64,000 nt of DNA, taken from DAOVXM01 sp963746255 (GTDB lineage: Bacteria; Chloroflexota; Anaerolineae; Anaerolineales; UBA4823). Below, in pieces: positions 7,997 to 17,753 of the stretch. Both the position numbers and the translations under genes were made by a program. How positions within the stretch are numbered: position 1 is the stretch's first letter; the number at the start of each line of letters is the position of its first letter. The DNA is taken from assembly GCA_963746255.1 (NCBI GenBank), contig CAVVAJ010000009.1, forward strand, positions 1,426,001 to 1,490,000, read 5' to 3'. A model generated the notes under the pieces. The model had not been told where the DNA came from. It saw only the letters and a program-made list of their open reading frames with translations, and did no database searches.

Positions 7997-10201
7997 ATGG
8001 ACGAACTGCGCGGTTCTGTTGAACGCATCACTTACTACAACCCGGAGAATGGTTACAGTGTGCTGCGTTTGAATCCGGAGCAGCGCACTCAAACCCAATT
8101 AGGAAACCGAACTAGCCTTGTCACAGTCGTTGGCAACCTGCCAGAGATCTCACCAGGGGAATATCTGCAGCTGCGCGGAAAATGGACAACCCACCCAAAG
8201 CATGGGCAACAATTCCAAGTAGAAATATGCGAACAAGCGCTCCCTGCGACATTGGCAGGCATCCAGCGCTACCTCGGTTCAGGCCTGATCAAGGGTATTG
8301 GTCCAAAGTTGGCTGAAAGGATAGTGGAGCAATTCAAAGGGTCAACCTTGGAGATCATCGAAAACCAACCGGAGAGGCTTTTTGAAGTCCCCGATATCGG
8401 CCCAAAGCGGGCCAAGATGATCGCAGCCGCATGGGAAGAACAGAAACAAGTAAAAGACATAATGCTCTTCCTGCACAGTCATGGTGTGACCACGAACCTG
8501 GCGATCAAGATATATAAGCAGTATGGACAAGATGCGCTGGATGTTGTTCAAAATGACCCCTATACGATGGCGCGTGATATCTACGGGGTGGGATTTAAGA
8601 CTGCTGATCGCATCGCCCAAGCGCTGGGGTTACCATTTGACCACCCTTCGCGGATTGAAGCCGGAGTGCATTATGCACTGAACGAGTATACTAATGATGG
8701 CCATGTTTTTTGCCCGTATCAAGACTTAATCGACCGCGCGTTTGGCTTATTAGATGTGAATCCGGAACTAATACCGGCGGCCATCGACTGCTTGGCTGAC
8801 GATGGCTATATCAAACTAGAGACTTTACCGATCAGCGAAGCTGCGGTTGATCAGCAATCACTCGCCCCGTCAAATCAGGTTGCTGTCTACTTATCCCCCT
8901 TATATTATGCCGAAGTCGGGTTGGCAGCGCGTTTGTGTGCATTGATGCATGCGCTACCCTCCCGACTTGCTGATATCCCCCCGGCGTTCATTCAGTTAGA
9001 CCCACAGTTAACCGCAGAGCAGCAAAAAGCGCTTCGCACAGTCATAAGCTCCCCTGTTAGTGTAATCACTGGTGGACCTGGGACAGGCAAAACGACCTGC
9101 CTGCAGGCGTTAATCGATCTCGCCGAGGAAGCACATAAAAGCTACGCTTTGGCTTCTCCTACCGGACGGGCAGCAAAACGTCTCGCAGAAGCCACTGGCC
9201 GACCAGCGATGACTATTCACCGCCTCTTGGGATATTCACCACGGGAAGGATTCAAGCTGTCTGCTGATCACCCTCTCAAAGTAGATTTGGTGGTAGTGGA
9301 TGAAGCCTCGATGCTTGATCTCTTGCTCGCCCACCACCTATTAAAAGCCATCCAACCCGGGACTCATCTGCTGCTGGTGGGAGATGTCGACCAACTACCA
9401 TCTGTGGGCGCTGGTGATATCCTTCGCGATCTTATCACTAGTCAGATTGCACCTGTCTCTCGCCTGAGCTTGATTTTTCGTCAGGCGGCTGGATCACACA
9501 TCATCACCAACTCACACCGCATCAACCAAGGTCAGATGCCTAAAATCGCCAAAGACAGTCGTGATTTTTTCCTTTTTTCCGCTGAGGAACCAGAGCAGGC
9601 TGCACAGTGGGTGGAAGATGTAGTTTGCGTACGGATCCCGGAAAAGTTTGGCTTAAACCCACTCGATCAGATCCAAGTCCTCGCACCGATGTATCGCGGC
9701 CCCGCCGGTGTTAATATGCTTAACCAAAACCTCCAGAATGTGATTAACCCACCAAAGGAGGGAAAGAATGAGAAACTCTTTGCTGGTCAATCCTTCCGGG
9801 TGGGCGATAAAGTCATGCAGGTTCAAAACAACTATGAAAAAGACGTGTTCAATGGTGATATTGGATTCATCCAAGACATCGATATGATCAACCATACCCT
9901 GGTTGTGAACTACGAAAATCACCATGTCACCTATGAGTGGGGAGAAGCCGACCAACTTGTGCTTGCTTATGCCGTCTCGGTACATAAGTCACAAGGATCA
10001 GAGTTCCCAGCTGTTGTACTGCCGATATTGACATCCCATTACATCATGCTCCAGCGCAACTTGCTCTATACAGCGATCACACGCGCTAAAGAGCTATGCG
10101 TATTGGTTGGCAGCCGCCGAGCGCTGGCAATCGCTGTCAATAACGATAAAGTTGCTCACCGGCATACAGCTCTGGATTGGCGTTTACAGCAGTTGAATTA
10201 G
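7997..10201 (+). CDS. recD2: RecD2-type ATP-dependent DNA helicase (SF1B)
   Basis: I use ATG 7997; a TTG three bases earlier is also in frame. About 734 residues. The N-terminal region has tandem helix-hairpin-helix units (LGSGLIKGIGPKLAERIVEQF and LFEVPDIGPKRAKMIAAAW), typical of RecD2 and absent from RecBCD RecD. The helicase core shows Walker A GGPGTGKTT (about 357-365), VVVDEASMLDL (motif II, about 433), GDVDQLPSVGAGDIL (motif III) and AYAVSVHKSQGSEFP (motifs V/VI, about 657). RecD2 is a 5'-3' helicase in DNA repair that works without RecBC. It stands alone between an LCP gene and an M23 gene. Confidence 0.95.
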   Translation: MDELRGSVERITYYNPENGYSVLRLNPEQRTQTQLGNRTSLVTVVGNLPEISPGEYLQLRGKWTTHPKHGQQFQVEICEQALPATLAGIQRYLGSGLIKGIGPKLAERIVEQFKGSTLEIIENQPERLFEVPDIGPKRAKMIAAAWEEQKQVKDIMLFLHSHGVTTNLAIKIYKQYGQDALDVVQNDPYTMARDIYGVGFKTADRIAQALGLPFDHPSRIEAGVHYALNEYTNDGHVFCPYQDLIDRAFGLLDVNPELIPAAIDCLADDGYIKLETLPISEAAVDQQSLAPSNQVAVYLSPLYYAEVGLAARLCALMHALPSRLADIPPAFIQLDPQLTAEQQKALRTVISSPVSVITGGPGTGKTTCLQALIDLAEEAHKSYALASPTGRAAKRLAEATGRPAMTIHRLLGYSPREGFKLSADHPLKVDLVVVDEASMLDLLLAHHLLKAIQPGTHLLLVGDVDQLPSVGAGDILRDLITSQIAPVSRLSLIFRQAAGSHIITNSHRINQGQMPKIAKDSRDFFLFSAEEPEQAAQWVEDVVCVRIPEKFGLNPLDQIQVLAPMYRGPAGVNMLNQNLQNVINPPKEGKNEKLFAGQSFRVGDKVMQVQNNYEKDVFNGDIGFIQDIDMINHTLVVNYENHHVTYEWGEADQLVLAYAVSVHKSQGSEFPAVVLPILTSHYIMLQRNLLYTAITRAKELCVLVGSRRALAIAVNNDKVAHRHTALDWRLQQLN

Positions 10202-10247
10202 GCTTATATTGAGTCTTCCCCGGGGTTACTGTCTGAGGGTGAACACG

Positions 10248-10964
10248 TCACTCTTGACAAACGGGGACTTGACCCTGATTGGTCTGTCCGTTTAGCTCCA
10301 TACCCAGGTATGGAGAAGGGTCGAGTGTATTTTCAATCTCCAGTTCGTTCGTAAATCTCCCCTTGCCATCGTCTTTAACGACCGAGAAGTGTAGATGGAC
10401 ACCGGTGGGGTTGTTAGGGTCTCCCGAATAGCTACCCTGATAACCCAGGACGGTTCCTGGCTCAACGTAGTGTTCATATGTGCCCGGTGGGTATTCCAAC
10501 GAGATATATGATTCCCCGTTCGAATCTGCCATATGGGTATAGTACGCCCATATCTGGCGCTGTGGGTTTAGCGGATCTGCCGGGATGCGTATAATGACTG
10601 TCGATTTCCAGTCCGGTAAGCGAGTCAGATATCCAGAATAAGCTGCAATAACCGGCACTTCTCCCACCGGTTTACCCCCGAAGACATCAATGCCCTGATG
10701 GTGGTGACCGATACGGAATGAGTCATCCCAAACGAAACCTACAAAACCTTGTGTAGGAAATATAAAAGGTGCATCACCGCAGCGCTGTCCGGCAGAGATA
10801 TTCCAGGCAGGGTGCGCAGTGGGATCCCGCAGCCAGAGTACCAAACGACTAGGGTTTGCTAGCCTGCCAGCTGCGTAAGCGCGGAAAATGAAGTACCCCG
10901 CAACCATTGATATCACAGCAAGGACTGCGAAGGTGACACGCAGATATGATCTTCCCGTACTCAT
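10248..10964 (-). CDS. M23 family metallopeptidase (LytM/DD-endopeptidase-like), membrane-anchored
   Basis: 238 residues. The N-terminal hydrophobic segment (about 8-32) is a signal anchor. The zinc ligands of M23 peptidases are present: HHHQGIDVFG (HxxxD) near residue 97 and HLHFSV (HxH) near 205. The family cleaves peptide cross-bridges in murein or related envelope polymers. Many Chloroflexota have thin or atypical walls, so the substrate is uncertain. The next minus-strand gene upstream (EthD-like) ends about 35 bases before this start, so a two-gene transcript is possible. Confidence 0.88.
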   Translation of the reverse strand: MSTGRSYLRVTFAVLAVISMVAGYFIFRAYAAGRLANPSRLVLWLRDPTAHPAWNISAGQRCGDAPFIFPTQGFVGFVWDDSFRIGHHHQGIDVFGGKPVGEVPVIAAYSGYLTRLPDWKSTVIIRIPADPLNPQRQIWAYYTHMADSNGESYISLEYPPGTYEHYVEPGTVLGYQGSYSGDPNNPTGVHLHFSVVKDDGKGRFTNELEIENTLDPSPYLGMELNGQTNQGQVPVCQE

Positions 10965-10998
10965 TGTAAATTTGCCGTGCAGTTGATGTCACTCCCCG

Positions 10999-11349
10999 CT
11001 ATTCATCCGGTTGTGCAGAACGTTTAAATTTCAATATATTCTCCAATGCATCTTCTTTGTGATCCGCGAAAAACAAATTCACGCGCCCCTGGGTCATTTC
11101 TTGCAGCAGCTTACCTGCAGCACGCCCCTCTGGAGAGCTCAGAGCCTGGCTGGCGTCGTCGAGTGAATCGAAATATAGTTCATGAATAAATGTCACCGGG
11201 TAGTTACCAAACAATGTGGTATCAATGCGGCTGGTGGCTTCCCTGCGCAACCCAGGCATGCTCTCAGCTAAATGGAGAAAATCTGGCCATAATTCTTCGA
11301 AGGTCTGCCAGTTTATAGATGGTTCAATCAGGATCAATAACTTGTGCAT
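10999..11349 (-). CDS. EthD-like dimeric alpha-beta barrel protein
   Basis: I start at ATG 11349 (MHKLLILIEP), which has GGGAG about 7 bases upstream. A longer in-frame extension to 11391 has no ribosome site. About 116 residues. A beta strand at the N-terminus, the mid-protein FIHELYFDSLDDASQALSSPEGR, and a final hydrophobic strand match small dimeric alpha-beta barrel proteins of the EthD/REDY type. In those proteins the DSxxxxxxALxSPEGxxA segment is characteristic. The function may be binding or degradation of small aromatic or polyketide molecules. The specific role is unknown. Confidence 0.7.
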   Translation of the reverse strand: MHKLLILIEPSINWQTFEELWPDFLHLAESMPGLRREATSRIDTTLFGNYPVTFIHELYFDSLDDASQALSSPEGRAAGKLLQEMTQGRVNLFFADHKEDALENILKFKRSAQPDE

Positions 11350-11525
11350 CGCTCGTCTCCCAAATTGATTATAACCGCGTGGATAAACCATTTTTTCGAA
11401 CCAAGCAGGATTTCAAGAGAAATACTCATAAATAATTAACCTTAATTACCCTGGAATATCCAATACTGCTCTTATTATTGAAGGTGTAATTCGTGGTATG
11501 ATTCCGACATCGGAGGACAATTGGA

Positions 11526-11912
11526 ATGGAAGATAAAATTACAATCATCGAAGGCCCTCCCCCCACATTTGAGGTCGTATCCGAGGGTTGGGTGTTGGGA
11601 TTAAATGAGAGTCCTAGCCTTTCAGATGTCGTTGTAACTCGACTGCGCACATTTAATGGTCCATCGCTTGTTGAACGTTGCCACCGAGCATGGCGCAATA
11701 ATCACTCAATCCACCTGGAATATAAATCCGATGATGGGCTACTCCAGCAGGCTCCCATCGTTGCAGCGCGCTATGTGGATGTTGATGACGGACAGCTTCT
11801 GGTGTTGTGGTTGCGCCTGGTTGATGAGGCAATAGAACTGGAAATTGACTATGACGATGACTTTGGTGATGAAGCGGATGACGATAACGATCTGCCAGAT
11901 ATGCTGCTTTAG
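11526..11912 (+). CDS. Acidic protein of unknown function (128 aa)
   Basis: ATG 11526 follows a GGAGGA element (11512-11517). The protein is soluble and predicted alpha/beta, and ends in a very acidic tail (YDDDFGDEADDDNDLPD, about 108-126) like those of proteins that bind basic partners. It is transcribed alone and closed by a strong intrinsic terminator 17 bases after the stop. I do not recognise the family. Confidence 0.72.
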   Translation: MEDKITIIEGPPPTFEVVSEGWVLGLNESPSLSDVVVTRLRTFNGPSLVERCHRAWRNNHSIHLEYKSDDGLLQQAPIVAARYVDVDDGQLLVLWLRLVDEAIELEIDYDDDFGDEADDDNDLPDMLL

Positions 11913-11928
11913 AGCATGAAAGACAAAC

Positions 11929-11960
11929 AATCCCGGGAGCTAATCCCGGGATTTCTATTT
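11929..11960 (+). terminator. Intrinsic terminator of the 128-aa gene
   Basis: A perfect 10-bp GC-rich stem, aatcccggga / tcccgggatt (11929-11938 and 11944-11953), with a 5-base loop gctaa, followed by a T-rich tail (tctattt). Confidence 0.85.
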
Positions 11961-12076
11961 AACATACCATCTTCAAGCGACGCCTACACAGAAGTATAGC
12001 TAATAGGTGTTGGCAAGCTGAGAGAACTAGCAAAGTATATGTCTTCTTACTCACAGCTGCCCTTTTCCCAGGATTC

Positions 12077-12340
12077 ATGCAACGGAAAGTGAATCGTAGT
12101 TTTTCAGAGAATAAACAAAATGGTGTGCTCCGCCTGACCATCGATCGGCCGAAGCTCAACGTCCTGAACTTCCAGATACCGACGGAGTTAAAATCAGCCT
12201 TAAACCAAGCTGTGCTCCGGGACTTAAGTGAGGTCCTGGATAACAAAGCCCAACTACAGGAAATCGCCAGCCGAAGTGTGGAACATCAAGAAGGTGTACG
12301 TGCCTTCCTGGCAAAACGTCCCGCCCGGTTTTACGCTTGA
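12077..12340 (+). pseudogene. Enoyl-CoA hydratase remnant with the catalytic core deleted
   Basis: 87 codons whose first 30-45 resemble the extreme N-terminus of an enoyl-CoA hydratase/isomerase (NGVLRLTIDRPKLNVLNFQ). Its last 40 resemble the extreme C-terminus (EIASRSVEHQEGVRAFLAKRPARF). Family members are about 260 residues. Here the oxyanion-hole regions and acidic catalytic residues of the middle are gone, and the ends are joined in frame. This fits an internal deletion of about 500 bases. The joined frame remains open, so the deletion may be recent or the small product may be made. No ribosome site is obvious. Confidence 0.7.
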
Positions 12341-12374
12341 TTGTGTCGAAATAATAGGGGGGAATCCTTACCGG

Positions 12375-13385
12375 TTAGGGATAGCCATCTGGATTCATAG
12401 ACTGCCAGCGCCAAACGTCTGCACACATCTCATCGATACCGCGTACAGCTTTCCACTGCAGCTCTCGCTCTGCCCTTGATGGGTCAGCGTAACTGATTGG
12501 CACATCTCCCGGCCGGCGGGCGACAATTTTGTAGGGTATTTTCTTCCCGCACGCACGCTCAAAAGCCGCGACCATCTGCAATACACTATCACCCTGCCCA
12601 GTTCCCAGATTGCATGGGACAATCCCTGGGTTCGTCTGCAATTTTTCCAACGCACGCAGATGCCCCACAGCCAAATCGACAACATGGATATAATCCCGCA
12701 CACCAGTACCATCTGGTGTCGGGTAATCGTTTCCAAACACGTTCAATTCGGACCGCTTTCCAACAGCCACCTGGGCGATGTAAGGAACAAGGTTGTTGGG
12801 AATACCATGGGGGTCCTCTCCGATCCTGCCGCTTGCGTGAGCACCGACTGGGTTGAAATATCGGAGCAACGCGATGTTCCAACTTGAATCTGCCACATGC
12901 AGATCTAAGAGGATATCCTCGATCATCAATTTCGAGCGCCCGTACGGGTTAGTTGCTGAACGAGGGAAATCTTCCTGGATTGGTAATTTATGTGGATCAC
13001 CATACACCGTACACGACGAACTAAATACCAGGTTACGCACTCCCTGCATTTGCATTACCTGACAAAGTGTGACCGTCCCGCTGACGTTGTTAGCGTAATA
13101 ATGCAGTGGTTTTCCAACCGATTCGCCGACTGCTTTTAACCCGGCAAAATGGATAACCGCGTCAATATCCTGGGATTTAAAGATGCGTTCCAACCCCATG
13201 TAATCCAGCAGGTCAACTTGATGAAATTCGAGTGATTTTCCGGTCAGCATTTGGACCCGGGTGAGCGATTCCTCTTTACTGTTTGAGAGGTTATCAACAA
13301 CGACTACTTCATAGCCTGCCTGCAGCAGCTCTAAACATGTATGGCTGCCGATATAACCAGCGCCCCCAGTGACAAGTATTCGCAT
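12375..13385 (-). CDS. galE: UDP-glucose 4-epimerase
   Basis: 336 residues, the usual length. The NAD-binding motif GGAGYIGSH lies at residues 7-15, the active-site pair is in YGRSK (Tyr-x-x-x-Lys, near 148), and SSSCTVYGDP carries the catalytic Ser/Thr. It interconverts UDP-glucose and UDP-galactose (possibly also UDP-GlcNAc/GalNAc) for surface glycans. It is third in a minus-strand cluster gmk-rhomboid-galE, starting 10 bases after the rhomboid stop. Confidence 0.95.
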   Translation of the reverse strand: MRILVTGGAGYIGSHTCLELLQAGYEVVVVDNLSNSKEESLTRVQMLTGKSLEFHQVDLLDYMGLERIFKSQDIDAVIHFAGLKAVGESVGKPLHYYANNVSGTVTLCQVMQMQGVRNLVFSSSCTVYGDPHKLPIQEDFPRSATNPYGRSKLMIEDILLDLHVADSSWNIALLRYFNPVGAHASGRIGEDPHGIPNNLVPYIAQVAVGKRSELNVFGNDYPTPDGTGVRDYIHVVDLAVGHLRALEKLQTNPGIVPCNLGTGQGDSVLQMVAAFERACGKKIPYKIVARRPGDVPISYADPSRAERELQWKAVRGIDEMCADVWRWQSMNPDGYP

Positions 13386-13395
13386 ATTCGCAACC

Positions 13396-14205
13396 TCAAC
13401 TCAAATGAAGGAACACATAGACTACCGTTACCAATCCAAATAAAACAAAAACACTTAGACCTGCGCGGAAGGAATCGCCCATCGGTCGCCGATTAACTAC
13501 GTGGTAATTAGGCGCAACACCCTCAACGGCCAGCACCGGACCGCCGAACCAGGCAAAAAGCGTGCCCCCCAACAATCCGCCGATATGCCCCCAATTGTCA
13601 ATCCCGGGCGATAGACCGATCACCAGGTTTATCCCCGCAATGACGATAAGGTTGATTAACGCGCGCTGCGCAACGCTCCCATAAAACTGGCGGTTCTGAT
13701 AGAGCAAGACACCCTGCGCTCCCAACAACCCGAAGATTGCTGTGGATGATCCCAATGAGGGGGCCGCGGAAAAAAGGAACGACATCACATTGCCAGCAAA
13801 CCCGCTTACAAAAATGAGTCCCAAGAGCCGCCCATGCCCATAGAGTCGTTCCAGCATCGGTCCCAAGATAAATAGAGCATACATGTTGAACCCCAGGTGC
13901 ATGATCGAGCCATGTAAGAATACTGGTGTGATCAAGCGCCAGTACTGACCTTGCAGGATGAACTCGTTTACTTTCATACCATAAAAGGCAGGTAGATCCG
14001 TGCCACTCATATAATTCTGGCTGGCCAATTGCAAGAGATAGATAATAACTGCCAGCACCAGGATGGTATAGGTAACAATCGGTTGTTGTTGGGTTGTGTT
14101 GTTAGGAACTTGTTGGGGGGGGCGCGCGCCTCGCACCCTATCCCCACGATCTTGTCCCATGGATGGGGTAGAATCATCCGGTGGGGGTGGATAGTCTTGA
14201 TTCAC
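13396..14205 (-). CDS. Rhomboid family intramembrane serine protease
   Basis: 269 residues with an N-terminal Pro-rich cytosolic tail (about 1-40) and six or more TM helices. The catalytic Ser is in GSSTAIFGLLG (GxSx), and the partner His is in NWGHIGGLLGG on a later helix. The HGSIMHLGFNMYALF loop-1/TM2 motif is also present. Rhomboids cleave TM helices of substrate proteins. The start overlaps the gmk stop by 4 bases (14202-14205), indicating coupling. Confidence 0.92.
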   Translation of the reverse strand: MNQDYPPPPDDSTPSMGQDRGDRVRGARPPQQVPNNTTQQQPIVTYTILVLAVIIYLLQLASQNYMSGTDLPAFYGMKVNEFILQGQYWRLITPVFLHGSIMHLGFNMYALFILGPMLERLYGHGRLLGLIFVSGFAGNVMSFLFSAAPSLGSSTAIFGLLGAQGVLLYQNRQFYGSVAQRALINLIVIAGINLVIGLSPGIDNWGHIGGLLGGTLFAWFGGPVLAVEGVAPNYHVVNRRPMGDSFRAGLSVFVLFGLVTVVYVFLHLS

Positions 14206-14825
14206 AAATTCACCTTTCTTTGTTGTGTGCGGTTATGTTCCGCTGTAATGATCGCCAATATAGTATCCACTGTCTCATCGAGATGATTTTCGCGATTAAC
14301 AACAACGTAATCAAATTCTTTGATGCGCTTTAATTCTTGGCGTGCAGTGGCGATTTGCAAATTCAACCCCTCAGGTGTTTCAGTTTTTCTTGATCGCAAT
14401 CGCCGTTCAAGTTCTGCTTCACTCTGCGTGGTAAGAAAAATGAGCACCGCGTCTGGGGATAGCTCGCGCACCGTTGCGGCACCCTGCACATCCACTCGCA
14501 TCACCACATCCTTACCGCTGGACAATGCTTGGCGCACTTGTTCCTTCGGGATCCCCTTATAATCATTATAGACAATGGCATACTCTAACAATTCGCCTTG
14601 TTCAATCATCTCGGCAAATTCATCGTGACTCACGAAGAAGTAATCCACTCCATGCCGTTCGCCAGCGCGTTGGCGGCGTGTGGTAGCGGTCACAACGAAG
14701 TGAAAAGGTAACATAAGTTCTTTCATGCGCTGGATGACCGAATCCTTTCCAACACCAGATGGTCCTGAGATGACAACCAGCAGCGGTTCATGCTGCAGTG
14801 GGTTAAAAGATACAGGATCGGTCAT
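14202..14825 (-). CDS. gmk: Guanylate kinase
   Basis: I choose ATG 14825 (MTDPVSFNPLQHEPLLVV), with GAGGG 5 bases upstream, over the longer frame to 14882. The P-loop is SGPSGVGKDSVIQRM. The GMP-binding region shows TTRRQRAGERHGVDYFFVS, and RSRKTETPEGLNLQIATA is the lid region. It phosphorylates GMP to GDP. First gene of a gmk-rhomboid-galE cluster. Confidence 0.95.
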   Translation of the reverse strand: MTDPVSFNPLQHEPLLVVISGPSGVGKDSVIQRMKELMLPFHFVVTATTRRQRAGERHGVDYFFVSHDEFAEMIEQGELLEYAIVYNDYKGIPKEQVRQALSSGKDVVMRVDVQGAATVRELSPDAVLIFLTTQSEAELERRLRSRKTETPEGLNLQIATARQELKRIKEFDYVVVNRENHLDETVDTILAIITAEHNRTQQRKVNL

Positions 14826-15005
14826 AGTTCCCTCAAAGCAATCCAAGCAGAATATGCAACTGGTATTCCAGTTAGCCCCCAAGTATAACGCGATTCGCTA
14901 GTAATCGGCGGACGGCCGGGAAATACTAAGCCAAACTTAAGCTGAGGTTGGCAACAAATCCCCTCATGGTTATAATTCCAAGCAAACTCACTATGAGAGG
15001 TGAAT

Positions 15006-15401
15006 ATGCCCACTTATCAATATGCCTGCTTGGCATGCCGGAAACGGTTTAATTTGTTTATGTCCTATGAGCAGTACGGAACCTTACCTGTCCATTGTCC
15101 ACACTGCCAAAGTGATGACGTACAGCGACGCATTGGTCGCATCCGATTCGCCCGCTCTGAAGATAGCCGTCTGGAAGATTTGGCTGACCCAAGTAAGCTA
15201 GCTGGGCTGGAAGATGATCCAAAAGCTTTGGGGAGCATGATGCGGCAGATGAGTTCTGAAATGGGAGAAGAACTGGGACCGGAATTCGATGAAGTCGTTG
15301 ACCGGCTAGAATCAGGCCAGAGCCCAGATGAAATTGAAGAGGCGCTACCGGATTTGGGTGACGACAGTGGGGGATTTGGTGGGATGGAGGCTGGATTTTA
15401 A
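15006..15401 (+). CDS. FmdB-type zinc-ribbon protein
   Basis: The start is ATG 15006 (MPTYQYAC), with GAGAGG upstream; a GTG at 15000 is also in frame. The N-terminal 45 residues are a zinc ribbon with Cys8, Cys11, Cys31 and Cys34 (CxxC...CxxC), as in FmdB-family regulators. The rest is an acidic helical tail with PEFDEVVDRLESGQSPDEIEEALPDL and a Gly-rich end. The role in these bacteria is unknown; a regulatory or protein-binding role is inferred from the ribbon. It converges on tmk. Confidence 0.85.
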   Translation: MPTYQYACLACRKRFNLFMSYEQYGTLPVHCPHCQSDDVQRRIGRIRFARSEDSRLEDLADPSKLAGLEDDPKALGSMMRQMSSEMGEELGPEFDEVVDRLESGQSPDEIEEALPDLGDDSGGFGGMEAGF

Positions 15402-15422
15402 CCGTATAGATGTGCAAAATAT

Positions 15423-16061
15423 CTATTCAAGGTCTGGTGATTGGTATCGCGCTGGCAAGCGCTCCACGACCGCTTTCCTGACAGCCGCTTGTACGATCTC
15501 GGGCGGCTGTTTTGCATCAATAATTACCCATCGGTCAGGTTCTGCACGCACCATCTCCAGATAGCCCTGGCGTACACGATGATGAAATTCGAGTTCGTAC
15601 GCATCTAACCTATTCCAATCTCCGCCAGTGGCACGCCGCCGCAGCCCCTCTTCGGCATTGATATCAAATAAAAGTGTCAAATCGGGTTTCAAACCATTCG
15701 TCGCAAACGAGATAATTGTGTTTAACAGGTCCAAATCTACTTGATGTCCGTAGCCCTGGTATGCCAAGGTTGAATTTGCATATCGATCACAAATTACTAT
15801 GCCCTTGTTATGGAGATGCGGTAGGATGACCTGTTCCACTAATTGGGCGCGCGAAGCCTGGAACAACAGGATCTCTGTCCGCGGGTGCATCTCCGTATTT
15901 TCAAGCTCAGAAAGAACTGCGCGGATTTGATCGCCTATCGATGTCCCCCCCGGCTCACGAGTAGTCAATACTTCTAACCCCTGCTGAGCGAGGAAGTCTG
16001 CTAGCTCAGTTATCTGGGATGTTTTTCCACTCCCATCAGGTCCTTCAAATGTAATAAACAT
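15423..16061 (-). CDS. tmk: Thymidylate kinase
   Basis: The start is ATG 16061 (MFITFEGPDGSGKT); an in-frame ATG at 16094 would add 11 residues. P-loop GPDGSGKT, TREPGGTSIGDQIR and CDRYANSTLAYQGYG (DRY motif) are characteristic. The lid has LRRRATGGDWNRLDAYELEFHHRVRQGY. It converts dTMP to dTDP. It lies 51 bases downstream of the SpoIIIAA/R3H gene and is probably in the same transcript. Confidence 0.95.
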   Translation of the reverse strand: MFITFEGPDGSGKTSQITELADFLAQQGLEVLTTREPGGTSIGDQIRAVLSELENTEMHPRTEILLFQASRAQLVEQVILPHLHNKGIVICDRYANSTLAYQGYGHQVDLDLLNTIISFATNGLKPDLTLLFDINAEEGLRRRATGGDWNRLDAYELEFHHRVRQGYLEMVRAEPDRWVIIDAKQPPEIVQAAVRKAVVERLPARYQSPDLE

Positions 16062-16112
16062 AGCAACCACTGGCGGTCGTCTCAAAACCTGCATCCGGGA
16101 ATGACAAGGATC

Positions 16113-17715
16113 TTATTCCCGGAAGATTTGGACTCGGCGCTGAGGCTCCTTCCCATAAGAATGAGAGCTCAGTTTTGCACGGCGTGCCATCTGGTGCTGC
16201 AAACGGCGGATCGTAGAAGAAGCTGGCTGCAGCTCAATCCAGCGCTCCCCGTTCAACACCGCGTCGATAGCAGCCTGAGTATCCCTCCGAACCAGATCAC
16301 CTTCATAATCATCAGAAGGGACTGCGCTGAGATTAAACAAATCGCTTAAGAACTGCTGCATTTGGTTTACAGTGTTTGACCGCAAAACATAGACTGGCAT
16401 GCCGCGATCTTCAGCATCGATAATTGCCCGTTGGCGCTTGCGATAATACGATTTCAGGGTTACAAGCGCATCAGCCTGATCAGGGTCATTGACGATGTTG
16501 GCCGGCACACCCAAGCGTTTTGCGGCTTGGATCAAACGATTACGGGCAACCCCGTATGGGTAGACCCGGATCGTTTCCAGGGAAGATCTTGCTGCAGTCC
16601 GGCTTATATATTCGGGCGGCCTTCTGGCGCCGCGATCTGGGTGTTGATAATCCATGCCGGTGCCACTAGGAGCCCGCCGGAAACCCTGGCTGTTCTGATA
16701 TGCTATCGAGGCTGAGGGTGGTTTTTCGATGCGCACGTCTCCCAATTCATCACGCACCCGGACTTCTGGCGGCAGCGGAAAGCCACGGAGCAGGGCATCA
16801 ACAGCCAGAGCGACATCTGTATGTACTACCAAACGGTCACGGGTTTGGATTTCTATCAGGACATCGAATGTGGGTGGCGCTCTCCGCTCAAGCACAGTCT
16901 TTTGGGTGCCACGGCGGCGAGCTTCCTCATCAGACAGCGTGACCGATTCGATTCCTCCAACCAAGTCCGATAACGTTGGATTGAGCAGTAGGTTATCCAA
17001 TGTATTCCCATGAGCGGTCCCGATGAGTTGTACCCCGCGTTCTGCGATAGTACGCGCGGCGGCGGCTTCCAACTCACGGCCGATTTCATCGATTACGATC
17101 ACTTCAGGAGAATGGTTCTCGACTGCCTCAATCATAACTTCATGCTGGAGTGCCGGTCTGGAGACCTGCATGCGGCGGGCTTTTCCAACCGCAGGGTGGG
17201 GGACATCCCCGTCGCCACCAATCTCATTCGATGTGTCGACAACAACTACTCGTTTAGATTCTGCCAACAAGCGGGCCGCTTCCCGCAACATAGTTGTCTT
17301 CCCAACACCAGGTCGCCCCAGCAAGAGCAGACCCTTACCGCTTTCGATTAAATCGCTTAATAATATCGGTAGTCCCATATACTGCGCGCCCCACCCGGCA
17401 GGTAAGCCCAACAATATGCCCGCGTCTATTGCGTATAGCCGATACGCGATGTAACGTGCGCTCCAGTCCCGCACGATTATCACTATCAAAATCACCAATC
17501 CGCTCAACAACATAGCTGATATCTTCGTGTGAGGCTTCTTTCTCGTTCAGGACAACTTCTCGATCCACAAAACGCGCCGTTGGTACACGCCCCAAATCGA
17601 TGATGACCTCCAATAAATTATCACTATCATCGACGTCTTGGGCAGCCGCCGTGACCCTGTCTGGGAGAACAGCAAATAACGCCTCTAAATCGTCGGTGAT
17701 TCTTTTTTGCATCAT
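16113..17715 (-). CDS. SpoIIIAA-like AAA ATPase with C-terminal R3H domain, frameshifted
   Basis: Two overlapping frames make one protein of about 530 residues. The upstream frame (17715 to about 17355) ends ...GRAVYGTTDII. The downstream frame resumes as SDLIESGKGLLLLGRPGVGKTTMLREAARLL. Dropping one A from attattaagcg near 17355 joins them exactly. Domain order: SpoIIIAA-like N-terminal part; ATPase with Walker A GRPGVGKTT, VVDTSNEIGGDGDVPHP and EVIVIDEIG; then a C-terminal R3H nucleic-acid-binding domain ending near ELQPASSTIRRLQHQ...SYGKEPQRRVQI. The family is widespread in Actinobacteria and Chloroflexota as single-strand nucleic-acid-binding ATPases of unknown role. AAGGAG lies 13 bases upstream of the start. 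Confidence 0.85.
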
Positions 17716-17753
17716 ATGGTTCTTAATACTTCTCCTTATTCTGTGTGGAATCC

